Origin: Terriglobia bacterium
Lineage (GTDB): Bacteria > Acidobacteriota > Terriglobia > Terriglobales > Acidobacteriaceae
Assembly: GCA_020073385.1 (NCBI GenBank)
Contig: JAIQFH010000008.1
Coordinates: 1-64,000, forward strand
Length of the DNA: 64,000 nt
Direction: 5' to 3'
Made by a program: the position numbers and the translations under genes. Positions 8,463 to 15,267 of this stretch are shown piece after piece (position 1 is the first letter of the stretch; the number at the start of each line of letters is the position of its first letter). The notes under the pieces are model-generated. The model worked only from the letters and a program-made list of their open reading frames with translations, was not told the DNA's origin and did not search any database.

Positions 8463-9155
8463 ATGAAGGCCTTCCTCTTAGCCGCGGGTCACGGCACCAG
8501 GCTTCGACCAATCACCGACCATGTCCCAAAGTGCCTTGTGCCAATTCGAGGTATACCGATGCTCACGATTTGGCTCAGGTTGTGCAAGAAACTTGGCATC
8601 AAAGATGTACTGATAAACCTTCATGCACATGCCCACGCGGTACGGACTTTTCTGCGCGAATTGGCAGATGGCGATGTGCGCGTCAAAGTGGCAGAGGAAA
8701 CACATCTGCTCGGAAGCGCCGGAACCCTGCGCGCCAATCGCAGCTGGGTTGAAGGAGAGGAACTGTTCTGGGTTTTTTACGCGGACGTTCTTCATTGTGC
8801 CGATCTTGCAACGATGCTGCACTTGCACCGCCAACGCAAAGTAGCGGCAACTCTTGGCGTCTACGAAGTTCCTGACCCTTCTCGCTGTGGGATCATCACG
8901 GCTAATTCTGAGGACATTATCGAGAACTTCGTTGAGAAGCCTAAACTACCAACCAGCAACCTGGCGTTCTCGGGACTGATGATTGCAACCCCAGCTTTAT
9001 TGGATGTTATTCCTGAGCGCATTCCCTCGGACATCGGATTCGATGTACTGCCACAACTGAAGAATCAAATGCTGGCCTTTCGGATAAGTGATTACCTGAT
9101 CGATGTTGGCACCATGGAGAACTATCAAAAGGCGCAAACCACATGGCCCGGGTAA
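8463..9155 (+). CDS. hddC: Sugar-1-phosphate nucleotidyltransferase (HddC-like)
   Basis: A 230-residue nucleotidyltransferase with the pyrophosphorylase signature LAAGHGTRLRPITDHVPKCL at the N-terminus. A DVLHCADL segment near residue 107 probably supplies metal ligands, and IENFVEKPKLP lies near 157. It would activate a sugar 1-phosphate to an NDP-sugar in the cytoplasm. Position after gmhA and the HddA-like kinase suggests the substrate is D-glycero-alpha-D-manno-heptose 1-phosphate and the product GDP-heptose, as for HddC. Some mannose-1-phosphate guanylyltransferases look alike. ATG 8463 (MKAFLLAAG) is chosen over an in-frame ATG at 8409 because family members start there. Confidence 0.8.
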   Translation: MKAFLLAAGHGTRLRPITDHVPKCLVPIRGIPMLTIWLRLCKKLGIKDVLINLHAHAHAVRTFLRELADGDVRVKVAEETHLLGSAGTLRANRSWVEGEELFWVFYADVLHCADLATMLHLHRQRKVAATLGVYEVPDPSRCGIITANSEDIIENFVEKPKLPTSNLAFSGLMIATPALLDVIPERIPSDIGFDVLPQLKNQMLAFRISDYLIDVGTMENYQKAQTTWPG

Positions 9156-9898
9156 AAAAACAGTTGAGCGTAACTAATTCTGTGTTCAAGGGAATTGTTT
9201 TCGATTTAGATGGCGTCATTGTTGATAGCCACCCCCTACACAAACGGGCTTGGCGCGCCTTTCTTGCCTATCTCGGGAAGGACGTGTCGGAAGCGGACCT
9301 TGACTTCATTTTTGAAGGACGGAAGCGGAGAGAAATCCTTATTCATTTTCTCGGCGAACTTTCGGATTCCGACATTCAACTATACGGCGACAAGAAGGAT
9401 GAATTTTTCCGGCAGGCCTCTGCGGATCTGAAACCCATTAGCGGCAGCGTCGAATTCATCAACAATGTCAGGCAGGCTGAGTTATCCATGGCGGTTGCCA
9501 CATCTGCAAGCCGGCAGCGTGCACAGTGGACACTTGAGCAACTTGAACTGGCAGAATGTTTCGGCGTCGTGGTAAGCGGTGATGACGTCGCCCTGGGGAA
9601 ACCGCATCCCGCGATTTACCGAATCGCAGCTCAGCGACTCTCGGTTCCTCCTGAGTTTCTTCTCGCCGTTGAAGATTCCGTCTCTGGCGTTCGCTCGGCA
9701 GTCTCTGCGGGACTCCGCTGCATCGCCATCGCGCCCCCAGAGAACGCCAGTCCATTGATTGAGGTTGGCGCTGAACGGGTGGTTCCGACCCTGATGAATT
9801 TGTCCATTCAAGATCTGGAGGAAATGTTCAGTAGCTCCCGCCGCGCTTGTCGCCACGTCACGTTCCAACACGCTAAGTCCGCTCCAGTATCTCAGTAA
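9143..9898 (+). CDS. HAD-superfamily phosphatase (beta-phosphoglucomutase-like, subfamily IA)
   Basis: A 251-residue HAD hydrolase. Motif I is FDLDGVIVDSHPLHKRAW with the nucleophile Asp and the +2 Asp. Motif II is the Thr-Ser pair in VATSASRQR. Motif III is the Lys in LGKPHPAIY and motif IV the VEDSVSGVRSA segment. It resembles phosphatases and phosphoglucomutases of subfamily IA. It overlaps the end of the nucleotidyltransferase by 13 bases and so is co-translated with the heptose genes. The usual heptose-bisphosphate phosphatase GmhB is a different HAD subfamily (IIIA) and was not seen, so this protein may fill that step; this is inference. Confidence 0.8.
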   Translation: MARVKKQLSVTNSVFKGIVFDLDGVIVDSHPLHKRAWRAFLAYLGKDVSEADLDFIFEGRKRREILIHFLGELSDSDIQLYGDKKDEFFRQASADLKPISGSVEFINNVRQAELSMAVATSASRQRAQWTLEQLELAECFGVVVSGDDVALGKPHPAIYRIAAQRLSVPPEFLLAVEDSVSGVRSAVSAGLRCIAIAPPENASPLIEVGAERVVPTLMNLSIQDLEEMFSSSRRACRHVTFQHAKSAPVSQ

Positions 9899-10034
9899 AG
9901 CGGTCGTTCGTTCACAACGAAATCTCTTCGGTAAACGGCAACTCCCGAAATTGCGCGGCGAACAGATGTTACATGGGGAGTCGGCATACCGAGCCATGGG
10001 ATACCAAATCTCCGACCAGGAGTGACGTAGCAGC

Positions 10035-11084
10035 ATGAAATTCGCGGATTATCGCGAACAAGCTGAAAGTCGAGGGAGTGTATTCCAATTACCCGTCGGA
10101 TTGGTACTGCTGATTTTCGTTGCAGCGGGCGGAACGATGGAGGCCCAGTCTCCCCGAGAATTGGTTGCTGAACCTCCTGTGCTCGGTGCCGTCACGCAAA
10201 CACGAAAAGTTACCGGAGACTTCATTTCCGAAACCGGGCCGAGCAATGCTCACGAGAATTCGGGCCTGTTGTCCCCGGGGGCACCTTGTGCGAGGGAGGA
10301 TTCTGCCTTTGTTGTTGATGAATGCCCAATGACTACTTCCCGTACCGATCTTTTCGGCGCTCAAGGGCTCTTGCCAGAGTCAGTTGCGCCAAAAACGCCG
10401 CCGGTGGCGATGAACGATTCTTCTCGGGAGAATTCGAAGGCATCTGTTGTCGAACCATCTCTGACCTCCAAACCTGACTTTAATCGTAATCCTTACTACA
10501 AGAACAAGCTCGAATTCTCGTTAGACGGCGGATGGCTCCCCATCAACATACCTTTTGTTTTCGACGTTTTCCTGGGTGATGCCTATACTATGACATCACT
10601 CAGATACACTCTAGTACCCGTCATAGGCTCTCTCCGTTGGCAAATAAATGATGTTAGCGGACCTTGGATTCTTCGCGGCAATTGGGATCTGGAGCTCAGC
10701 GGGGCAGTGACTTTTATCCCGAGGGGACCGGAGACACGCTATTTTGCTTGGATCATGGGTGTTCGAAGGAACTTCGTTCCGCGTCATGGAAAGATTGCTC
10801 CCTACTTCGATGGACGAGTGGGCCTCGGAGGTATTGATGCAAAGGAACCAGCGGGTGTCTTGTATGCCCAGGGGCAGGACTTTACGTTTACTGTGAACTT
10901 GGGCAGTGGAGTCCGGTATAACTTCAATCCCCGCTACTCGATCTCGGCTGGCTTGAATTGGATGCATATTTCAAATCTCTATTTGTCCGAACCGAAGTTC
11001 GCGAATTACGGCATTAATGTTTACGGACCCATGTTCGGAATCAATGTGCGAATCGGCAAGCCTCACCACCATGCCTCAGACTAG
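10035..11084 (+). CDS. PagL-like lipid A 3-O-deacylase / acyloxyacyl hydrolase family outer-membrane protein
   Basis: A 349-residue exported protein. A signal-like hydrophobic stretch (LVLLIFVAAGG) lies near residues 22-34. A ~110-residue low-complexity linker follows, then a beta-barrel-like domain from ~residue 150 with alternating aromatic strands. Near the C-terminus WMHISNLYLSE matches the His-x-Ser-Asn active-site region of PagL, where His and Ser are catalytic. PagL enzymes are ~150-190 residues, so the N-terminal linker is unusually long. The neighbouring heptose/polysaccharide genes fit a lipopolysaccharide-modifying role. Activity is inferred from the motif and barrel pattern only. 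Confidence 0.72.
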   Translation: MKFADYREQAESRGSVFQLPVGLVLLIFVAAGGTMEAQSPRELVAEPPVLGAVTQTRKVTGDFISETGPSNAHENSGLLSPGAPCAREDSAFVVDECPMTTSRTDLFGAQGLLPESVAPKTPPVAMNDSSRENSKASVVEPSLTSKPDFNRNPYYKNKLEFSLDGGWLPINIPFVFDVFLGDAYTMTSLRYTLVPVIGSLRWQINDVSGPWILRGNWDLELSGAVTFIPRGPETRYFAWIMGVRRNFVPRHGKIAPYFDGRVGLGGIDAKEPAGVLYAQGQDFTFTVNLGSGVRYNFNPRYSISAGLNWMHISNLYLSEPKFANYGINVYGPMFGINVRIGKPHHHASD

Positions 11085-11173
11085 CCCTCAGACATCAATT
11101 TCTGCAATTAAACCTGCCACCATGTCGGCGCCTGCTCCCTGTAGCCAGAGTCCCGAAGGGAAAGGAGTGTGGA

Positions 11174-11605
11174 ATGCAAATTTCCCTTCTGAGATTTCCG
11201 GATAAATCCCGGCGACTAGAAGCAGTGAAACTACCGCCTGCTCCCCGACTATGCGCCTTGACGGCTGCGATCGCAATATCGGTGGCGTGCGGCTGCGGTA
11301 CGCCGCACGCGACTCTTAGTTTCACAGCTCCATCCACTGCGACCGCAGGTTCTCCTTTTACAGTTACCGTGACCGTGACGATCGGGGAAAAGCGGGACAC
11401 GATTGTCAACAACTACATACATTTCACCAGTTCTGATCCAGCAGCCGTGCTTCCCGTTGACTATACCTTCACTCCGGCGGATGCAGGTTCCCATACTTGG
11501 ACTAATGGCTTCGTCCTGAAGACACCCGGGAGTCAGACCGTATCCGGGAGCATGTACGACGCCAGTGGCATCAACGGAACCGCAAATGTGACCGTTTCTC
11601 CATGA
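11174..11605 (+). CDS. Small lipoprotein with Ig-like domain
   Basis: A 143-residue secreted protein. A hydrophobic segment ending VACGCG (about residues 38-43) looks like a lipobox. It is followed by one Ig-like/beta-sandwich domain with TFTPADAGSHTW and a C-terminal repeat-like NVTVSP ending. The ATG follows AAAGGAGTG, a good ribosome-binding site. Function unknown. A frameshifted remnant of the C-terminal part of a paralogue lies at 14714-14846, beyond the recombination module, so this gene marks the left side of a rearranged segment. Confidence 0.7.
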   Translation: MQISLLRFPDKSRRLEAVKLPPAPRLCALTAAIAISVACGCGTPHATLSFTAPSTATAGSPFTVTVTVTIGEKRDTIVNNYIHFTSSDPAAVLPVDYTFTPADAGSHTWTNGFVLKTPGSQTVSGSMYDASGINGTANVTVSP

Positions 11606-11944
11606 GCACAAGGCATTCTTCAAGGATGGCTGCCCGCCTTCTGGGACCAGTTCCTGCAACATATCCCTTCCCTCCTTCTGAGGCACGCTCATCGGCATCG
11701 GGGCTTTCGATCAGGGGCCCAAAAACCGACGGTCTTGAGCAATGTCGCGGGACTATTCAATTTGCTTAAGGAATCTGGGTGTGGAAAATGCGATTGAAAG
11801 AACTCAAAAAAGAAACTGGAGGTTTTGTCTCGTTCTAGTCGGGTGGGAATCCTACAACGCGAGAAACGGGAACTGAGGACGCACATCCAGAAGGCGATCT
11901 GGTCAAGCTAGTGCAAGTACAGTTCAAAAGGATGCCGAAAGCGA
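11606..11944. other. Non-coding stretch with left copy of an imperfect direct repeat
   Basis: No gene is supported here. The first ~50 bases after the lipoprotein stop match the bases after the truncated paralogue at 14847 onward (compare CTTCAAGGATGGCTGCCC with CTTCAACTACGGCTGCCC). A second short match is GATCAGGGGCCCAAAAACC (~11710-11728), which resembles GATTCAGGGGCCCCGAAAC (~15054-15072). The rest up to the HNH gene looks like decayed sequence. Confidence 0.5.
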
Positions 11945-12178
11945 TCATGAACGAGCCCGATGGGCCTTGGCGTGACAGACCGCGCAAAGCGTGATTAAGT
12001 TCGCTTCGGAGTCGTCTCCCAGACGACTCCGAAATTCTTTGTGGTGAACCTCCAGATTCGACATCGTGCCGCAGGATTGACAACGCCAGCCATCGCGATG
12101 CAGTACCTGCTGCCGGAGGCTCTCATAGGAGGCAGCATCGAGTCGCACGCGCGGGAGTGTAGGCCGATTTGAACTCAT
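11945..12178 (-). CDS. Small HNH endonuclease
   Basis: A 77-residue HNH-fold nuclease, last gene of the minus-strand recombination module. The pattern is complete for the family: CQSC near residue 33, LEVHHKEF near 42 with the catalytic His pair, N60 in EANLITLC, and CAVCHAKAH with the second metal-binding Cys pair. The start ATG (12178) overlaps the stop of the upstream gene as ATGA, so translation is coupled. A longer reading in the same frame exists but only this part has family character. Such small HNH proteins are common in phages and mobile elements as homing or packaging-associated nucleases. Target unknown. Confidence 0.85.
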   Translation of the reverse strand: MSSNRPTLPRVRLDAASYESLRQQVLHRDGWRCQSCGTMSNLEVHHKEFRSRLGDDSEANLITLCAVCHAKAHRARS

Positions 12179-12873
12179 GACGCCTTCTCGATCAGACCTT
12201 CGAGAAATGCCTGCCGCTGCTCCCCGGGCAGAAATCTGAAGAACCGCGTCATCGAAAACAGCAACGTCTCTGGATCTCCTTTGTCCAGGTTGGCTCCGGC
12301 CAAAAAGTCCGCGCAGATCATCTCCAGGCAGTAGCCACGCGATCGATCGCTTCCCAGCATCAGCGCCGCGGTTTCGATCGCTTTCTCGATGACGGGCATC
12401 TGGCTCTGGTACAGTTTGAAGTAGACAATCTCCCAAGGCTCCGTTTCCCGCCCTGTTAGTTCCTTCTCAACCTCCTTCTTGAAGTCCTCTTTCGGCATCT
12501 GCCGGGCTTTGTGCAACCAGGTTGCACAATCAAAGTTCTGCCTGTCCCGCCTCGCGAGCTTGACCAGCTCGATCCCCTTCGCCCATCCCACTTCCTTCAG
12601 CTGTTTCCTCGCCTGCGGCGGCAAGTTCTCATGGATCGACATCAGGTAGTAGGCTTTCCTCCTCGATTCAGGAAAACGCCTTTCCAGAAACTCATCGAAA
12701 CACTTCAAACTTTCCAGCCGCCAGTACTGCCCCGCCCGTACCTCGCATAAATAGCGCGCGAGCTCGACGAACTTCGTGTCTCGCTCCGTCTCCTTCCGCT
12801 GTTCCCAGGCCAGAATCTCATCAATCTTCCCCAGTACGAATACGGCACGGCGACGATTGAATTTCGGCGGCAT
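12175..12873 (-). CDS. Conserved hypothetical protein of the recombination module
   Basis: A 232-residue, charged, probably alpha-helical cytoplasmic protein that I do not recognise as a named family. The ATG at 12873 (MPPKFNRRRAVFVLGKIDEI) lies 10 bases after the nuclease stop, and the 3' end overlaps the HNH gene, so it belongs to the same operon. It contains one region rich in Arg/Lys (residues ~60-100) that could bind DNA. A 46-base remnant encoding EVERELTGRETEP, closely similar to its EVEKELTGRETEP segment, lies at ~14912-14960, so a second copy once existed nearby. A longer in-frame start at 12969 is possible. Confidence 0.65.
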   Translation of the reverse strand: MPPKFNRRRAVFVLGKIDEILAWEQRKETERDTKFVELARYLCEVRAGQYWRLESLKCFDEFLERRFPESRRKAYYLMSIHENLPPQARKQLKEVGWAKGIELVKLARRDRQNFDCATWLHKARQMPKEDFKKEVEKELTGRETEPWEIVYFKLYQSQMPVIEKAIETAALMLGSDRSRGYCLEMICADFLAGANLDKGDPETLLFSMTRFFRFLPGEQRQAFLEGLIEKAS

Positions 12874-12883
12874 AGGCGGATAC

Positions 12884-13688
12884 TCAGTAACTAAGCTCGT
12901 CAAGCCAATCAAGACTCTCGGCTCCTGGACGCCGCACGACGGAGGCGTCAACCATTTCCTGTTTTCCAAGGCAAAGCCCTACATACGGACAGCTGCTGCA
13001 GGGATTCTGGGGAAAGCGGATACCACTGTGCGGCAGAAAGTCCGCCGACTCGATTCGGCGGACCGTGCCCTCCACTAGGCGGCCAAACTCCTCGCGCTGT
13101 TCGCCTGTGATCGTGGTGCGCAGGTACTGCACCTCGACAAGCCGCCTGCGGACGAAGACGACCTGCGCGACCTCCGCAATTCCTGTCATCCACGAATAAC
13201 AAACCAGCTGCGGATCCAGAGACAACAGTCCTTCTGGCTCTTCCGGGTATCGGCTGGACGACGTTTTCCACTCCAGAAGACAGCGCTTGCCATCGAGTTT
13301 TCCGATGGCATCGATATAGGAGACGAAGTCGTTCTTGTTGCCCACGGGACGTGTGAACTTGATCTGCAGATTTCGTTGAGGCTGGTTGATCTGCACGCGA
13401 CTGTCTTGGCAGAAGCGGGTCAAGAGCATGATTCCCTGCTGGAGCATGCGATCCCAGGAGTCTCCGTTGGAGTAAATGCAGGCGTCCGCCCTGGCAGGCA
13501 GACCACTCGGCGAACAGGACAGGGCCGGGGTCTTCCCGGCGAAAGACTGCACCCAAGGATCGTTCGAAGGCACGACCGAAGAGCATTGCCGCCCGCGTGT
13601 CCTTCTCCTTCCACCCATCAAGATAGCGATGCCGATAGCGCCGCGGACAGGTGAGGTATTGGCTGATCTGGGTGAAACTGTACGTCAT
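12884..13688 (-). pseudogene. RecB/Cas4-like PD-(D/E)XK nuclease, frameshifted
   Basis: A nuclease of the RecB/Cas4/AddB-like PD-(D/E)XK group, split by a frameshift. The N-terminal part (from ATG 13688, MTYSFTQISQYLTCPRRYRHR) runs in one frame to FAEWSACQ. The rest, from ADACIYSNGDSWDRM, is one frame away; the shift lies at about 13480-13500. The C-terminal part shows the catalytic pattern YIDAIGKLDG, then LLEWKTSSS. With the early Cys of CPRRY, the late cysteines in CSSCPYVGLC suggest a four-Cys iron-sulfur cluster. If the shift is a sequencing error the gene is intact; otherwise it is inactive. Confidence 0.75.
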
Positions 13689-14116
13689 CAGGCCACCTGC
13701 GGGTTGTCGAGGTTTGCGGGAGAGAGTTCTTCCCAACGACGGGCAGGAGCAAAGCCATCAAGCCGGAGCAGGGATGTGCCATTAAAGACGATGTGGCTGA
13801 TCTTGACCACGCCTTTCAGACCTACGAGCTGGGTTTCGTCCACTTCATCGCGTCCGAGCAGTTCGGTGTCGTAGCCGAAGTCGCGCAGAAACCAGTTGAG
13901 TTTCCACAGCGCTTTCGGATTGCAGTAGAGGCGGCTGGAAACGACGTGGCCAGAAAGCCTGCCGGGCTCCAGGACGACGAGACTGAGCGTGTAGTAGGGC
14001 TTTGGAGCCTGCCGCCGAAACTGGACTCGTTGCACCCGAACAAGGAACACTCCGTCCGGGATCTGGTCGGCGGCACAGCGATCGGCGGCGTGCAGACCTG
14101 TAATCTGGCGTTTCAT
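13688..14116 (-). CDS. Phage-type single-strand DNA-binding-like protein (DUF669-like)
   Basis: A 142-residue cytoplasmic protein with an OB-fold-like beta pattern in its middle (VFLVRVQRVQFRRQ, then YYTLSLVVLEPG). The LYCNPKALWKLNWFLRDFGYD segment resembles phage proteins of the DUF669 ssDNA-binding group. It sits between an SSAP-like gene and a RecB-type nuclease, the usual order in phage recombination modules. The start overlaps the end of the upstream gene by four bases and its stop overlaps the next start as TGATG, so coupling is tight. The family call is tentative. Confidence 0.55.
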   Translation of the reverse strand: MKRQITGLHAADRCAADQIPDGVFLVRVQRVQFRRQAPKPYYTLSLVVLEPGRLSGHVVSSRLYCNPKALWKLNWFLRDFGYDTELLGRDEVDETQLVGLKGVVKISHIVFNGTSLLRLDGFAPARRWEELSPANLDNPQVA

Positions 14117-14568
14117 GCGGCACCCTCTTTCTGGCCGAGATAACTGTTGAGCTGGCAGAGCAGGGCATTGCGGTCTTTCTCGGCCCAGTCGGCAAGATGC
14201 TGGACAAAAGTTCTCGACCTGTTCACGCGTGGCTTCCGAAGCGTCTTCACGGCGCAGAAATCAGTCGCGTACGACTTAACCAGGTTCGGATCCAGTTGAT
14301 GCTGGCGGATGACGTGGCAGAGGCGATCGCGGACGGTACGGCTCGTTCCGTTCCCGTTGGCAGGTTGTGGCGGAGGCTTCTTTGCATCGGGCGCCTGAGG
14401 TGTCGGTTCTGCAAAGGATCCGATCTCCTCGACCGAGCAGATACCGATCCCCCAGGCTTTGCGCAGAGCTCGGTTTACAGCTCGGGTTTCGGCGACTCGC
14501 ATCTCTGCCCCATGGACGAGGAACGAAACGTTCGACTTCTTGTCGAGAACAATCTGGATTGTAACCAT
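14113..14568 (-). CDS. ssDNA-annealing-protein-like fragment
   Basis: A 151-residue protein whose N-terminal part contains GAEMRVAETRAVNRALRKAW and GIGICSVEE. This AETRAVNRALR-type helix is shared by phage single-strand annealing/recombination proteins of the Erf/Sak-like sets. The usual ~80-100 residues upstream of this segment are missing, so the gene looks 5'-truncated. A Pro-rich linker (residues ~55-75) and a helical C-terminal domain follow. It is first in the minus-strand module and overlaps the next gene. It may still be translated from ATG 14568, but it is probably a remnant. Confidence 0.5.
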   Translation of the reverse strand: MVTIQIVLDKKSNVSFLVHGAEMRVAETRAVNRALRKAWGIGICSVEEIGSFAEPTPQAPDAKKPPPQPANGNGTSRTVRDRLCHVIRQHQLDPNLVKSYATDFCAVKTLRKPRVNRSRTFVQHLADWAEKDRNALLCQLNSYLGQKEGAA

Positions 14569-15267
14569 GTATGTCGAGTCTACTCCACAGTATACTCCAC
14601 ATCCATCCGAGCGAGGCAGAAACAGATTTGCGAGCGTTTGGTTCGAACCGATGGAGAGTACCCGAAATTTTACGAAACGAAGCCAACAGCTCCTTTGTTA
14701 TGTGTGGGTTGTTGAATTCACCGGAGCCAAAGCCCAAAACTGGACCAACGGCTTCACCTTGTGACTCCGGGCAATCAGACCATATCCGCAACCATCTATG
14801 ACGCCACCGGCATCAACGGAACCGCCAAGGTGACAGTCTCTCCATGAGCGCGCAGGCGTTCTTCAACTACGGCTGCCCTTCTTCTTGGACCGGCTCCGCC
14901 ATACCGCTTCACTGGTTCGGTTTCCCGCCCAGTCAGTTCCCGCTCGACCTCCTAGTGGCCAACGAGTTGACCCTCAGCTTTGTCCCCAATGTCGAACAGC
15001 GGCTATTGAAGTGCCCCCGTTCGCCGTACAAATCCCCATGTGAGTTCTCGGTTGATTCAGGGGCCCCGAAACTTGGACCATCTAGACTAGACACCACTCT
15101 TAGATTGCCCCTGCCGAGTGCTCGTAGGGATCGACTGAGTAGCGCTCTTTTATTGCTCTTAGTGGCTCGCCGCTGACCTGTCGCGTGACTATAATTCGTG
15201 GTGAGAAATGGCATGGAGGCCGGCAGCTATCCTGGCCAAGTTCCATCAAATCTCTCGACAGGGACCC
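14569..15267. other. Gene-free mosaic of debris before the kinase gene
   Basis: Bases 14714-14846 encode the end of a lipoprotein paralogue: NWTNGFTL, one lost base, then TPGNQTISATIYDATGINGT and a stop, matching the intact gene at 11174. Bases ~14912-14960, read on the minus strand, encode EVERELTGRETEP, a scrap of the hypothetical gene at 12175. A TATAAT at 15190-15195 lies 73 bases before the kinase start, without a clear -35 box. No intact gene was seen. Confidence 0.65.

Noticed and set aside
11945-14568. Complete prophage
   Set aside because: Only recombination-type genes and an HNH nuclease are present; no integrase, terminase, capsid or tail gene is visible, so only a module or remnant is supported.
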